Shown: piece by piece, positions 17,085 to 26,009 of the stretch | Layout of the letters: the number at the start of each line of letters is the position of its first letter | Position numbering within the stretch: the first letter of the stretch is position 1 | Assembly (NCBI GenBank): GCA_965215315.1 | Contig: CBDCDB010000008.1 | Span: 1,054,001-1,118,000, forward strand | Reading direction: 5' to 3' | Length of the DNA stretch: 64,000 nucleotides | Origin: Truepera sp965215315 | GTDB lineage: Bacteria; Deinococcota; Deinococci; Deinococcales; Trueperaceae | Notes under the pieces: model-generated | Databases searched by the model: none | Seen by the model: the letters and a program-made list of their open reading frames with translations, nothing else | What the model was told of the DNA's origin: nothing | Translations under genes and position numbers: made by a program

Positions 17085-17118
17085 TACGCTCGCCAGCTCT
17101 ATCCGGTAAACTCAGCAC

Positions 17119-17715
17119 GTGACTAAACTTACCCCCTTACTAGAAAAAAACCGCGCCTGGGCAGAGCAGGCTGTGACCCAAGACCCCGAATTCTTCAGCC
17201 GTCTGGTCGGTCAGCAGACACCCAAATACCTGTGGATCGGTTGCGCCGACTCACGGGTTCCGGCCAACCAGATCGTTGACCTAGACCCCGGTGAGCTGTT
17301 CGTTCACCGCAACGTCGCCAACGTCGTCGTCCCTACCGACCTCAACTGTCTGTCGGTTTTGCAGTTTGCCGTCGATGTTCTTAAGGTCGAGCACGTTATT
17401 GTCTGCGGGCACTACGGGTGTGGCGGCGTCGAGGCGGCCCTAAGGGGCACACGCGTCGGATTATGTGACAACTGGCTCCGGCATGTTCGGGACGTTTACG
17501 ACAAACATGAGGCTAAAATCGAGGGTCTGGAGCCTGCCGCGCAGCTTCGGCGGCTCTGCGAACTCAACGTCAGCGAGCAGGTCGGTCATGTGTCGCAAAC
17601 GACGGTGGTCCAAGATGCGTGGGCGCGGGGTCAGAGCTTAGCGGTTCACGGCTGGGTGTACGGGCTCGAGGACGGTGTCATCCGCGATCTGGAGGTAGGG
17701 CTTACAGGCAGTTAG
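17119..17715 (+). CDS. Beta-class carbonic anhydrase
   Basis: 198 residues with the zinc ligands and Asp-Arg dyad: IGCADSRVPANQI (Cys42, Asp44, Arg46) and CGHYGCGGV (His98, Cys101). LDPGELFVHRNVAN is also conserved. Interconverts CO2 and bicarbonate in the cytoplasm. TAAACT lies 6 nt before GTG 17119, a leaderless-type start. No neighbour suggests a dedicated bicarbonate-using pathway, though purine and carboxylation enzymes need it. Confidence 0.93.
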   Translation: MTKLTPLLEKNRAWAEQAVTQDPEFFSRLVGQQTPKYLWIGCADSRVPANQIVDLDPGELFVHRNVANVVVPTDLNCLSVLQFAVDVLKVEHVIVCGHYGCGGVEAALRGTRVGLCDNWLRHVRDVYDKHEAKIEGLEPAAQLRRLCELNVSEQVGHVSQTTVVQDAWARGQSLAVHGWVYGLEDGVIRDLEVGLTGS

Positions 17716-17738
17716 CGCTAGCCCGTACCTGTACGCCT

Positions 17739-17959
17739 CTACCGCGTTAAGTAGGCAAAGGCAGTGATGAGCAGCGCCAGCATCCCGCCAAGGCTGAGTA
17801 AAAGCGTGCGAAGGTTGCGTATCTCGGCTCTGACGTCGTTCAGACCTTGGGTTAGTCAGTCCCCAACGTACCGATACGTTTGTCTATCGGCTCATAACTC
17901 CCCTCAAGTTTGACCCTACGAATCTCGAGCGGGTCAGGGGTCGGGGCAGTTGCGTCCAT
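17739..17959 (-). pseudogene. Small C-terminally anchored membrane protein, frameshifted
   Basis: From ATG 17959 the frame reads an acidic start, LEIRRVKLEGSYEPIDKRIG, and TLGTD-stop. One base later a second frame continues LTQGLNDVRAEIRNLRTL, then a transmembrane segment (LLSLGGMLALLITAFAYL) to TAG 17739. Adding one nucleotide at about 17855 restores a 73-residue protein: soluble coiled head and C-terminal anchor. No family recognised. Confidence 0.5.
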
Positions 17960-17978
17960 AATCCACTTCGTGTGGCAC

Positions 17979-18163
17979 AGCGGGTATTATCTGGTCAGCA
18001 ACGCTCTTAGTTTAAGCTATGCCGACCAGCACACACGTTCCAAAACAGTATAGCGGTTTTCGTAGCTACTGAGCTAGCTTCTCGCAGCTATCATCTCTTA
18101 GGGGTGCGTGATAAACTGTGCTTTAGCCTCATAGACTGGCTCGAACCAGATGATACCTGCTAT
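17979..18163. repeat. Intergenic repeat, copy C, with inverted ends (MITE-like)
   Basis: Left end AGCGGGTATTATCTGGT and right end, inverted, AGCAGGTATCATCTGGT (18145-18161) match at 15 of 17 bases. The left half also carries GTCAGCAACGCTCTTAG and CCGACCAGCACACACGTTC, matching copies A and B. About 185 bp with no coding capacity. Confidence 0.55.
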
Positions 18164-18254
18164 ACTTAGTGCAGTCTTTCTTGGAAATGCTAAGCAGATA
18201 GGCACACCAACCAAATATCACCGGGTGTCAGCCGCGTCCGAGTCTGTCAAAACG

Positions 18255-19283
18255 CTAAGCGCTCGTCAACGTTTCAGAAACCGGACGCTCGTCTAAAATA
18301 GTCTCAGGAACCAGATTCAGCGCGTTTTGAACGACCTCGAGCCCAGCTCCCGGTTTGTGAACATTTTCGCTGATGTGTCTGCGCCACGCGCGTGCGCCGG
18401 GTTGCCCCGTAAAAAGCCCCAACATATGCCGCGTCACGCTGTTTAAGGGAACACCTCCGGAAAGTTGCTGTTCGATATAAGGCAATATCGTCTCGACCAC
18501 TTCACGGCGCGTCGGGGCGTATTCAGCGCCGTAAAAAAGGGTATCGGCCTGCGCCATGACGTAAGGCGTTTTGTAGGCGGCGCGGCCCAGCATCACAGCG
18601 TCTACGTGTTTCAAGTGAGCTTGAGCATCTTCCAGCGTTTTGACGCCGCCGTTGAGTTCAATTTCAAGCTCAGGAAATACCTCTTTAAGCCGGTAGACCG
18701 TCTCGTACCGCAAGGGCGGAATGGTTCGGTTCTCTCTAGGACTGAGGCCCGACAACCACGCTTTACGGGCGTGAACGCTAAAGCGGGCGGCTCCGGCGTC
18801 GGCAGAAGCTTTGACAAAGGCCACAAGCCGCTCAAAACTGTCCAGATCATCAATCCCGGTACGGTGTTTTACGGTAACTGGAACCGTTACAGCGGCCCGC
18901 ATCGCCGCGACGCACGCCGCGACCAATTCGGGTTGCGCCATCAGGCATGCACCGAAATTGCCGTTTTGCACCCTCGCCGACGGGCAGCCGACGTTGAGGT
19001 TCACCTCATCAAAACCCCAGTCTTCGGCAATACGGGCGCACTCGGCGAGTTTTACGGGGTCGTCACCGCCGAGTTGCAGCACGAGCGGTTTTTCAACGGC
19101 TGAATAGCCCAGAACTCTCGCACGGTCGCCTAACAGCACTGCGTTCATTGTTACCATTTCGGTATAGAGCAGGGCAAACCGGGTCACGCCGCGCATAAAG
19201 ACGCGTTGATGCCGGTCAGTCCAGTCCATCATCGGGGCAACGCTGAGGGGATAGTGATGAGGGTGACGGGTAACAGGCGACAT
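18255..19283 (-). CDS. dusA: tRNA-dihydrouridine synthase (DusA type)
   Basis: FMN TIM-barrel that reduces uridines in the tRNA D-loop. Motifs: SVAPMMDWTDRHQRVFMR, LQLGGDDP, EVNLNVGCPS, catalytic Cys in NGNFGACLM, VKHRTGIDD, FSVHARKAWLSGLSP and LNGGVKTLED. The 342-residue length and the KAWLxGLSPxENR signature fit DusA (U20/U20a). ATG 19283 is preferred to GTG 19286; TAAAGT lies 8 nt upstream. Confidence 0.93.
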   Translation of the reverse strand: MSPVTRHPHHYPLSVAPMMDWTDRHQRVFMRGVTRFALLYTEMVTMNAVLLGDRARVLGYSAVEKPLVLQLGGDDPVKLAECARIAEDWGFDEVNLNVGCPSARVQNGNFGACLMAQPELVAACVAAMRAAVTVPVTVKHRTGIDDLDSFERLVAFVKASADAGAARFSVHARKAWLSGLSPRENRTIPPLRYETVYRLKEVFPELEIELNGGVKTLEDAQAHLKHVDAVMLGRAAYKTPYVMAQADTLFYGAEYAPTRREVVETILPYIEQQLSGGVPLNSVTRHMLGLFTGQPGARAWRRHISENVHKPGAGLEVVQNALNLVPETILDERPVSETLTSA

Positions 19284-19567
19284 CACCTTTTACTTTACCG
19301 AAGTCAGGCGGCTCACACGCTTAGCGCCTGACATCTTGCTTGGCGTGTCGAGGTTGTAGCATAAACGACCGCTTACAAGTGAGACCATTTAGACTGCTGA
19401 AGTCGTCGCTTACCCACATTTTGCTACGCCGTAAAAATCTGCTGCACCGCCGTAAAACCGTTTGTCAGGGATTTTGCCGTAAAGACTTTGCGACAAAACC
19501 TTACAATCCCATTATCAAGGAATGTGCCTTACATACTTTTAAGCTCAGCTTGTTACGATTGCGCCAT

Positions 19568-20167
19568 ATGGAACGTATTCACGGAACTACGATTATTGCC
19601 GTTCACAAAGACGGCGTCACAGCCATCGCCGGAGACGGACAGATTACGCTCGGCGAGACGATTGTCAAAAAAGGTGCGGTCAAGGTGCGGAGTTTGCAAG
19701 ACGGCAAGGTCTTAACGGGTTTTGCGGGCGCAGTCTCGGACGCATTTACGCTGCTAGAAAAGTTCGAGGGCTATCTGGCGTCATACCGGGGCAACTTGAC
19801 CAAAGCCGCTGTTGAAACCGTCAAGGAGTGGCGTACCGATAAGATGCTACGGAACCTCGAGGCCATGCTTATCGTCGCGGACAGCGAGCAAATCCTGACG
19901 CTTTCCGGCGCAGGCGACGTGATTGCGCCCGACGAGCCCGTTGCGGCAACCGGTTCAGGGGGAGCTTACGCACAAGCGGCGGCACTCGCGCTGTTACGGC
20001 ATACCGAGATGGACGCACCGGAAATTGCCGAAACCGCGCTTAAAATCGCTGCTGAAATTGACCTCTACACGAGCGGTACGGCGACCGTGTTGCGTGTCCC
20101 GGACGATTCGCAGGACGAAAATAGTGACGAGGATGACACCGAAATTATCGAAGGAGAGGCGTCATGA
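19568..20167 (+). CDS. hslV: ATP-dependent protease subunit HslV (ClpQ)
   Basis: Proteasome-like peptidase. MERIHG-TTIIAVHKDG: the first Thr of TTII becomes the N-terminal nucleophile after removal of the short propeptide. GDGQITLG, KVRSL and GFAGAVSDAFTLLE follow the family pattern. A longer open frame upstream (from 19340) lacks homology. TACGAT lies 8 nt before the ATG. The stop overlaps hslU (ATGA), so the two are translationally coupled. The acidic C-terminal tail (about 20 residues) is longer than usual. Confidence 0.95.
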   Translation: MERIHGTTIIAVHKDGVTAIAGDGQITLGETIVKKGAVKVRSLQDGKVLTGFAGAVSDAFTLLEKFEGYLASYRGNLTKAAVETVKEWRTDKMLRNLEAMLIVADSEQILTLSGAGDVIAPDEPVAATGSGGAYAQAAALALLRHTEMDAPEIAETALKIAAEIDLYTSGTATVLRVPDDSQDENSDEDDTEIIEGEAS

Positions 20168-21444
20168 GCGTCAATATGACCCCGCTGGAAATCGTTGAGG
20201 AACTCGACAAATATATCATCGGTCAGCATAAGGCGAAGCGTTCGGTCGCGGTGGCCCTCCGCAACCACTACCGCAGGCGGCAGCTCTCCGGCGAGATGCA
20301 AACCGAAGTGACACCGAAAAATATTCTGATGATCGGGCCGACCGGCGTCGGCAAAACCGAAATCGCGCGGCGGTTAGCGCGGCTCGCTAAAGCTCCGTTT
20401 ATCAAGGTCGAGGCGACCAAATTTACCGAAGTCGGGTACGTCGGGCGCGACGTCGAATCGATGGTGCGCGACCTCGCGCAGGCATCTTATGTGATGATTG
20501 AAGAAGAGCAGCTTAGCGGCGTGCAAGAACGGGCTAAAGAGAACGCTGAGGAAAAGCTCTTGGAATACCTCTTACCCGGTGGCACCGAAGAAGGACGCGG
20601 CAAGATGCGTGAGCTGCTTAAAGCGGGAAAGCTCGAGACCCGCACCCTGGAAATCGAAGTGAGCGACGACCGCCCGCAGCAGATGAACATGCCTGGCATG
20701 GAAGAGATGGGCATGAACTTGCAGGACATGATGTCGAACTTCATCCCCAAAAAGCGCACGAAGCGCAAACTCAGCGTGTCTGAAGCGCGTGAAGCGCTCC
20801 GGGGCGAAGAGGCCGACAAGCTTATCGACCACGATGAGGTCTCCCGTGAAGCGGTCTCGAGGGCCGAAAACTCAGGCATCATCTTTATTGACGAACTCGA
20901 TAAGGTCGCAGGCGGCGACAACAGCGGCCCCGACGTGTCGGGCGAAGGCGTCCAGCGCGACCTCCTGCCGATCGTTGAAGGCACACAGGTCAACACCCGT
21001 TACGGACAGGTCAAAACCGACCACGTGCTGTTTATCGCGGCGGGCGCGTTTACAGTCTCGAAACCGAGCGACCTCATCCCCGAGCTTCAGGGACGGTTTC
21101 CAATTCGGGTCGAGTTGGAAGAACTCTCAGCAGGCGACTTTCAGCTGATTTTGACCCAACCCCGGCATTCATTGACGAAGCAGTACACCGAACTCTTAAA
21201 GGTTGACGGGACGCGGCTCCGGTTTGAAGACTCGGGTATCGAGGCGATTGCCGAGTACAGCGCCCAGGTCAACGCCGACGTCGAAGACATCGGGGCGCGG
21301 CGGCTACATACGGTTCTAGAAACCGTTTTGGAAGATGTGTCGTTTGCCACTGAACTCGGCGACGTAACGATTGACGGCGACTACGTTAAAAAGAAACTCG
21401 AGGACATCGTCAGCGACGAAGACTTGTCGCGATATGTGTTGTAG
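20164..21444 (+). CDS. hslU: ATP-dependent unfoldase HslU (ClpY)
   Basis: AAA+ partner of HslV. Opening EIVEELDKYIIGQHKAKRSVA, Walker A GPTGVGKTEIARRLA (about 58), pore-loop region FTEVGYVGRDVESMVRDL, the I-domain (about 110-240, Met-rich here), Walker B IIFIDELDK, and the C-terminal DLSRYVL that docks in the HslV pocket. 426 residues. Together HslVU degrades misfolded proteins. Confidence 0.95.
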   Translation: MSVNMTPLEIVEELDKYIIGQHKAKRSVAVALRNHYRRRQLSGEMQTEVTPKNILMIGPTGVGKTEIARRLARLAKAPFIKVEATKFTEVGYVGRDVESMVRDLAQASYVMIEEEQLSGVQERAKENAEEKLLEYLLPGGTEEGRGKMRELLKAGKLETRTLEIEVSDDRPQQMNMPGMEEMGMNLQDMMSNFIPKKRTKRKLSVSEAREALRGEEADKLIDHDEVSREAVSRAENSGIIFIDELDKVAGGDNSGPDVSGEGVQRDLLPIVEGTQVNTRYGQVKTDHVLFIAAGAFTVSKPSDLIPELQGRFPIRVELEELSAGDFQLILTQPRHSLTKQYTELLKVDGTRLRFEDSGIEAIAEYSAQVNADVEDIGARRLHTVLETVLEDVSFATELGDVTIDGDYVKKKLEDIVSDEDLSRYVL

Positions 21445-21472
21445 CGGTACTTTCTATAGCTTAAGCGTAAAA

Positions 21473-21503
21473 AACGGTGCAGATTATGTCTGCACCGTTC
21501 CCT
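21473..21503 (+). terminator. Terminator of hslVU
   Basis: AACGGTGCAGA (21473-21483) and TCTGCACCGTT (21489-21499) form an 11-bp stem with loop TTATG. The following tract is short (CCCTT) on the plus strand; on the minus strand TTTTTTACG follows, so it may also serve the convergent small gene. Confidence 0.65.
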
Positions 21504-21517
21504 TGAGAAAATTTGGC

Positions 21518-21670
21518 CTAGCGAGGTTGTGAGCTGGTTTGTGAACTGCGGCGCTGCTCGAGCACCCGCACCACCCCGGTAACAACACCGGCGGCTTGCG
21601 CCCGTTTACGCGCCATGACCTCGGCTAATTTGACGTTCGACCCCGCTTGCGCGGTGTTTTGATTTTTCAT
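21518..21670 (-). CDS. Small basic protein, unknown
   Basis: ATG 21670 opens a 50-residue frame (KNQNTAQAGSNVKLAEVMARK ... RVLEQRRSSQTSSQPR). A strong -10, TATACT (21682-21677), lies 6 nt upstream, so it would be leaderless. Basic and Gln/Ser rich, no recognisable domain. The frame is open further upstream but without support. Confidence 0.4.
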   Translation of the reverse strand: MKNQNTAQAGSNVKLAEVMARKRAQAAGVVTGVVRVLEQRRSSQTSSQPR

Positions 21671-21805
21671 GAGTATAGTATAAGACAAAAACACCATAAT
21701 GTATAGCGCTGCAGCACACGATATGAAGTCGATGAAGGCGCGTGGGTTAGCTCGAGGTACAAATCCCAAAGCGTTTCTACAGTAAAAGCGAAATCAGCCT
21801 CTCTT

Positions 21806-22273
21806 TCAGTCAAACGGTTGAACATTAACGTAGACGCCATCTAAGCGGTTGAACAGCAAAATCAAGTAATAGAAGAGTACAAGGTTGATATGTAGCATTT
21901 CGCCCCCGCCGTCAAGCTCGTATGGTTTCCACTCGGAGTTAACTATTTCGGGATGAAGGGGGTTGGTCAGGTCGGCCTTAAACTGTTCGTAATCTGTTCT
22001 CGGACTGTAAAACCAGTTGTCGTCGTAACCTTCTCTTACACCTGCGGGTACACCGGCTGGCTCGAGCTGTAAAACCTTAATTGCAGCCACCGTCTCTTCG
22101 GTAAAACCGTAGTGAGAATAGTCTTCTGAAATGTCTTCCCCATAACTCTCTTTGATAAGGTTGCTAGGGCTTAATACAGCCCTGCTTAAAACCGAAACTC
22201 GAGTATTTTGACACCGCCATGACATGTTGAAATATACAAAAATTCCTGTTTGTGACAGTGTTTTTCGCGTCAA
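21806..22273 (-). CDS. Hypothetical protein, possibly truncated
   Basis: The open frame gives 155 residues; the coherent part begins at about residue 40 with NLIKESYGEDISEDYSHYGF, then acidic and aromatic-rich segments (REGYDDNWFYSPRTDYEQF) and a hydrophobic stretch INLVLFYYLILLFNRLDG near the end. ATG 22225 is an alternative start. No family recognised. The surroundings are AT-rich and gene-poor, so it may be acquired or degenerate. Confidence 0.4.
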   Translation of the reverse strand: MTRKTLSQTGIFVYFNMSWRCQNTRVSVLSRAVLSPSNLIKESYGEDISEDYSHYGFTEETVAAIKVLQLEPAGVPAGVREGYDDNWFYSPRTDYEQFKADLTNPLHPEIVNSEWKPYELDGGGEMLHINLVLFYYLILLFNRLDGVYVNVQPFD

Positions 22274-22938
22274 AAGCCAGGATGTCAGTACGCTTGGGTC
22301 ACAAAAGCTGGCGTTTGCTACTAGTTTGGGAGAATTAAATAGAACAAGAACCCGTACAGGGTATCACTGAAAGCGATTTATCTGTGACGGCTAAAGGTTC
22401 AAAATCCCCTTCAGGAATGGACGGCTTTTCACTAACCTACATGACCTTTGGGCGACACAGTTAAAGAAGAGAGATTGAGAGCATTACCACCTCAAAACTC
22501 TCATACTTTCATCAAATTGTTGCAAGCTACGCAAACGGCAGTTGCCTTCATCAGACCATAGACTAACAGAACATGACGTATCATGTTCTACTACACTCAT
22601 ATTTTTTACTTCAGTGAAATTTTACTTTTAGTCACGTGATAATCAGCAACAAATCCTCTCGCACCCGAATCTGATGAATGCCAACGCTTCTAAAATAAGA
22701 TCGAGATGAGTATTATAGACACATCGATTGTTTGAGTTCAGATCGCAAAAATTCGGCTTATGTTACCACGTCAAACATGAGATTTTCCCGGGCTCAATTT
22801 CTGTTTTCATAACAGAAATGCGAATCTTCGCTTCCTAAAATAACACGTGGTTGTGCTGCAGCGAGCCGCGAAGCTTTGAAGTCCAGAGATAGTGCACGAA
22901 CGTGTACTCTCGACATCGTGGAATTAGGGAGAACGATC
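22274..22938. other. Gene-poor AT-rich interval
   Basis: About 660 bp without a supported gene. It holds the perfect palindrome described at 22568-22589. Nothing else is recognised. CTCGAG, frequent elsewhere, is absent here. Confidence 0.5.
22568..22589. promoter_or_regulatory. Perfect 9-bp inverted repeat (operator candidate)
   Basis: AGAACATGA, 4-nt spacer CGTA, TCATGTTCT. The arms match without error. No T-tract follows, so it is more like a protein binding site than a terminator. It lies about 350 bp upstream of the lipoprotein gene at 22939. Confidence 0.4.
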
Positions 22939-23466
22939 ATGCGAAAGATAACAACGTTTTTCAGTGTCATTGTAGCTATGGCTGCGCTGCTTAGCGCGTG
23001 CAGTAACGCTGACATTGAGCCAGAAGTACTCAAGTCTCAAGCGGTATCCAAGATTTTCATCAAAAAATTTACGGCCGCAGGAACGCCTGACGCCTACTCG
23101 TTCCTCAACCCTCCTCCAGCGCTTAGAGATAGTCTTCCGAGTCAAGGTGATATACCGTTGGGATCGCTTAGGGGCTGGATTGTGCCCCGAGAAACGTTCA
23201 GAAATTACGACGGTTACGAGCTGAAGTGTGGTGGGTTCCCCTTCGCTAAGAAGAGAATTGCCTGGTATGACGTGACAACACAAACTACGGTGGCAGCCTC
23301 CAGTCGGCGTACCGATAGTAAAGGTCAGCTCACTTCTAGCATTGGACCATCGTCAGGTGTCGATCTTACGCACGAATACCACTTCTACATCCGTCCAGAT
23401 GGGCTCATCAACCCGTCGGCCAGCGAACCCCTTACGTGCTTTCTCTACGGTCTCGACTTTTACTAG
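22939..23466 (+). CDS. Lipoprotein, unknown function
   Basis: AGGGAGA precedes ATG 22939. MRKITTFFSVIVAMAALLSAC is a signal peptide with lipobox LSAC. The 155-residue mature part contains four cysteines besides the anchor or nearby, and Pro/Ser-rich segments (YSFLNPPPALRD, SSGVDLTHEYHFYIRPDG). No family recognised. Codon use is less GC-rich than the core genes and the gene contains no CTCGAG, consistent with an accessory origin. Confidence 0.65.
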   Translation: MRKITTFFSVIVAMAALLSACSNADIEPEVLKSQAVSKIFIKKFTAAGTPDAYSFLNPPPALRDSLPSQGDIPLGSLRGWIVPRETFRNYDGYELKCGGFPFAKKRIAWYDVTTQTTVAASSRRTDSKGQLTSSIGPSSGVDLTHEYHFYIRPDGLINPSASEPLTCFLYGLDFY

Positions 23467-23502
23467 GTTCTGTTAAGACGATAGTTAAAAACCGTACATT
23501 GA

Positions 23503-23534
23503 AGGGTGGGACCTATCGGGGTCCCACCCTTTTA
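23503..23534 (+). terminator. Strong intrinsic terminator
   Basis: AGGGTGGGACC (23503-23513) pairs perfectly with GGTCCCACCCT (23520-23530), loop TATCGG, followed by TTT. It ends the lipoprotein transcript 36 nt after its stop. Confidence 0.85.
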
Positions 23535-23562
23535 CAGTGATACTGAGGCCAGACGTTGACCA

Positions 23563-24498
23563 AGTACCTATTCCAAGAAAGCAGTGAGCTAGAAAGGGGC
23601 GTGACAGAGGTCAGAACAAGTATGTCGAGTACTTATCTAATGGAGGCACGCCTTGAGCAAAACTATCACGACACCTGCTGCACCCAACTATTTTTGCGTT
23701 CCACGCCCACTCTGGCGCAAGGTCAGAAAGCAACTCCCCAAGCGAAAGAAGCTGAGAGGCCGAGGGCGACCTTTTAGACCGGGCAGTATTAAACGGCATC
23801 TGGTATGTCTTGTGGACAAGATGCCAATGGAAAGCGGTTCATAAAAGTTGGTTTGGTGTGAGCGCCAGCGTGCTACACCAGCGTTTTCAACTTTGGCGAC
23901 GTGTCGGCGTCTTCAAGCACCTCACGCGCTCATTGGCAAAGGTCTACGGCAAAAGGCGGCACATTAAATGGCGTTGGCAATCGGTAGACAGCAAAAGCTG
24001 TCCTGCTCCTCTTGGTGGCGAAGCAACCGGGCGTAACCCGACGGATAGAGGCAAAAGGGGCAGCAAGATTCACTTGCTTGTAGATGCGCGCGGCGCACCG
24101 CTAGCGGTTTACGTTTCTGGCGCGAACCGACATGACAAGTGGGGAGCTGCCGAACTCATCGTTGGCATCGTAGTAGAGCGCCCAAGGAGTAAGCAGCATC
24201 TTTGTGCCGACCGAGGTTACGACTATCCCGATGTGCGTGAGGTGGTCGCCGACCAGCACTACGTTGCCCATATCAAACACCGGCGTCGTCGAGGCGAACC
24301 TGTTTTAGAGGTATGTCCTGCACCGGGAGAGAAAAGCTATCCGGCAAGAAGGTGGGTCGTCGAAAAAACCTTGGGCTGGCTCTGTAAAAGGCGTAGCATC
24401 CGCCTTAGAGGGTGCAAAAAACCGCAGAACTGGTTGGCGTTTATTCACCTCGCCGCTGCCCACATCCTGCTCAATATGGCTCTTTTAGGATGGGTACT
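23563..24498 (+). mobile_element. IS5-like insertion sequence
   Basis: Inverted ends AGTACCTATTCCAAGAAAG (left) and AGTACCCATCCTAAAAGAG (right, inverted), 14 of 19 matching. About 936 bp. The exact boundary and the target duplication are uncertain. It separates the lipoprotein terminator from the 5' end of a secreted-protein gene on the other strand. Confidence 0.65.
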
Positions 24499-24511
24499 AA
24501 GTAAGAGCTAG
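23653..24511 (+). pseudogene. IS5-like DDE transposase in two frames
   Basis: GGAGG precedes TTG 23653. Frame 1 gives SKTITTPAAPNYFCVPRPLW and RGRGRPFRP; frame 2 gives VLNGIWYVLWTRCQWKAVHKSWFG, WQSVDSKSCPAP (Asp), LCADRGYDYPDV (Asp), RRWVVEKTLGWLCKRR (Glu). One G fewer in CCGGGCA (about 23785) joins them as RPFRPAVLNGIW. This is either a +1 frameshift mutation or a recoding site. Otherwise full length. Confidence 0.75.
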
Positions 24512-24623
24512 TCGAGCTTTGGGTAACTTGCGCCGATACGGGGAGGCTGAGAAAAGAGCCCGCCTGAGCGGTACCCAAACACAGTCCGGCAAGCAAAAAG
24601 AGAAGTTCGAAGGTGCGTTTCAC
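24499..24623 (-). pseudogene. 5' fragment of a secreted-protein gene, truncated by IS
   Basis: GTG 24623, after AAGGAAA, starts a clear signal peptide (KRTFELLFLLAGLCLGTAQA) followed by a Ser/Thr-rich start of a mature protein that runs straight into the IS right end. The sequence beyond the IS does not resume an obvious domain, so the rest appears lost. Confidence 0.5.
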
Positions 24624-24872
24624 AGGGTTTCCTTGATCATTTTAAGCGCAACCGGGTAGATGGCCCTAAGGTTGAATCGGCTTTAGCAGCGCCGTAAAAT
24701 AAACGACGTTACGGTGCAAAATAGCACGCACCCTGCTCGAGTTTTCCGCCGCTGCACTTGACAAGCTTATAAACGAGGTTTCGCCCAGTGGAGCTCTCGT
24801 CAAACCAAGAACGTACGTTTGTCGCCAGTACGCAGGTAAGTTGGGGATTTAAAGCTTAGGCTCGAGAACGTT

Positions 24873-25043
24873 ATGAACGACCTTATGACCGCCTTTTTGT
24901 TTTGCTTTTATCTGAGCGTCCCCGCCGCTATTTTCGCACTGTTTGTAGGGGGTTCCAAACGCCGCCTAGGTCTCGGCGTCGCCGCAGCCCTTGCTGTTGT
25001 CGGTGTACTCGGCGCTGTGTTAGTCCGCACCTTGTTAATATAA
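24873..25043 (+). CDS. Small two-span membrane protein
   Basis: ATG 24873 gives 56 residues with two hydrophobic segments (TAFLFCFYLSVPAAIFALFV and LGVAAALAVVGVLGAVLV) split by GGSKRR. TAA 25043 is 3 nt before the next start, suggesting co-expression with the zinc-ribbon gene. Unknown function. Confidence 0.55.
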   Translation: MNDLMTAFLFCFYLSVPAAIFALFVGGSKRRLGLGVAAALAVVGVLGAVLVRTLLI

Positions 25044-25046
25044 AGC

Positions 25047-25238
25047 GTGACCGACGACCTCGTCCGCTCCGCCTGCCGCATCTTTGGACATAAGTGGCAA
25101 CGTGCGGCCTACCGAGCTTCCCGCACGTCTGATGGGCGGCGCAGCGCACGCACCCTCGTCATTCGGCGGCAGCGGGTGTGCTCGAGGTGCGGCGAAATCG
25201 AGGTCGTCAAACGCCAAGGGCTAAAGGACGAAAAATAA
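25047..25238 (+). CDS. Small zinc-ribbon-like protein
   Basis: 63 residues from GTG 25047. CRIFGHKWQ near the N-terminus and CSRCGEIEV near the C-terminus form the pattern C-x3-GH-x(n)-C-x2-CG seen in small DUF1660-like zinc-ribbon proteins. The middle is Arg/Ser rich. It lies 44 nt before the DedA gene. Probable metal binding; role unknown. Confidence 0.55.
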   Translation: MTDDLVRSACRIFGHKWQRAAYRASRTSDGRRSARTLVIRRQRVCSRCGEIEVVKRQGLKDEK

Positions 25239-25282
25239 GGTTTACGGTGAGTCTGACGCTCATACGAGATTAGAGGCAAGTT

Positions 25283-25882
25283 GTGCTTGACTGGATTCAA
25301 CAAACGATGACGACGCTCGGGTATCCAGGGGTCGCGCTGCTGATGTTTTTAGAAAACGTGTTCCCACCGATTCCCAGCGAACTGATCATGCCGCTTGCCG
25401 GATTCAGCGCTGCGAGCGGCGACCTTTCGTTTGTAGGCGTTTTCGTTGCGGGTGCGCTCGGGTCGCTTGTAGGTCAAGTGCCGCTCTACTATCTGGGCCG
25501 CTGGGCGCACGAAGACAGACTCGTCCGGTGGGCGGATCGTTACGGCAAGTGGTTGACGCTTTCAGGCAAAGATATTAAAAAGGCCGACGACTGGTTCGAC
25601 AGGCACGGGAACAAGGCTGTATTTCTGGCCCGGTTGGTTCCGGGACTTCGTTCACTGATCTCTATTCCTGCCGGGATGAGCGAGATGCCACTGACGACCT
25701 TCTGGCTCTATTCGGCGCTCGGTACCGCCTTGTGGACACTGCTCCTGACGGCTTTAGGCGGAATTCTGAGGCGAAACTATAAACTCGTCGAGACCTACCT
25801 CGGGCCGGTCTCGTTCATCGTTCTTGGTGGGCTGGCAGTTTTCGCGGTCGTCTGGGTTTTACGGCGCAGGGCACAAAGGTAA
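25283..25882 (+). CDS. DedA-family membrane protein
   Basis: 199 residues, start GTG 25283. DedA/VTT signatures: FLENVFPPIPSELIMPLAG (acidic pair and Pro), GALGSLVGQVPLYYLGRW, and FLARLVPGLRSLISIPAGMSEM with the essential arginines. Re-entrant loops and 4-5 helices are predicted. DedA proteins act in membrane lipid scrambling and undecaprenyl-phosphate recycling and need the proton gradient. Confidence 0.9.
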   Translation: MLDWIQQTMTTLGYPGVALLMFLENVFPPIPSELIMPLAGFSAASGDLSFVGVFVAGALGSLVGQVPLYYLGRWAHEDRLVRWADRYGKWLTLSGKDIKKADDWFDRHGNKAVFLARLVPGLRSLISIPAGMSEMPLTTFWLYSALGTALWTLLLTALGGILRRNYKLVETYLGPVSFIVLGGLAVFAVVWVLRRRAQR

Positions 25883-26009
25883 GTTCAGGGATAGATTCGC
25901 CAACAGCTTCACGTTTACGTTTCCGCCGTAAAAGGCCATTTTGCGTTTGAACTTACCTTTTATAGAATGTGAGCTAGCGCCCGTAAAGTCCGACTTACTA
26001 GATGGGAAA

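Noticed and set aside
19340..19567. N-terminal extension of hslV
   Set aside because: HslV needs a near-terminal Thr; MERIHG-TTII at 19568 is the normal short propeptide and a -10 box lies just upstream.
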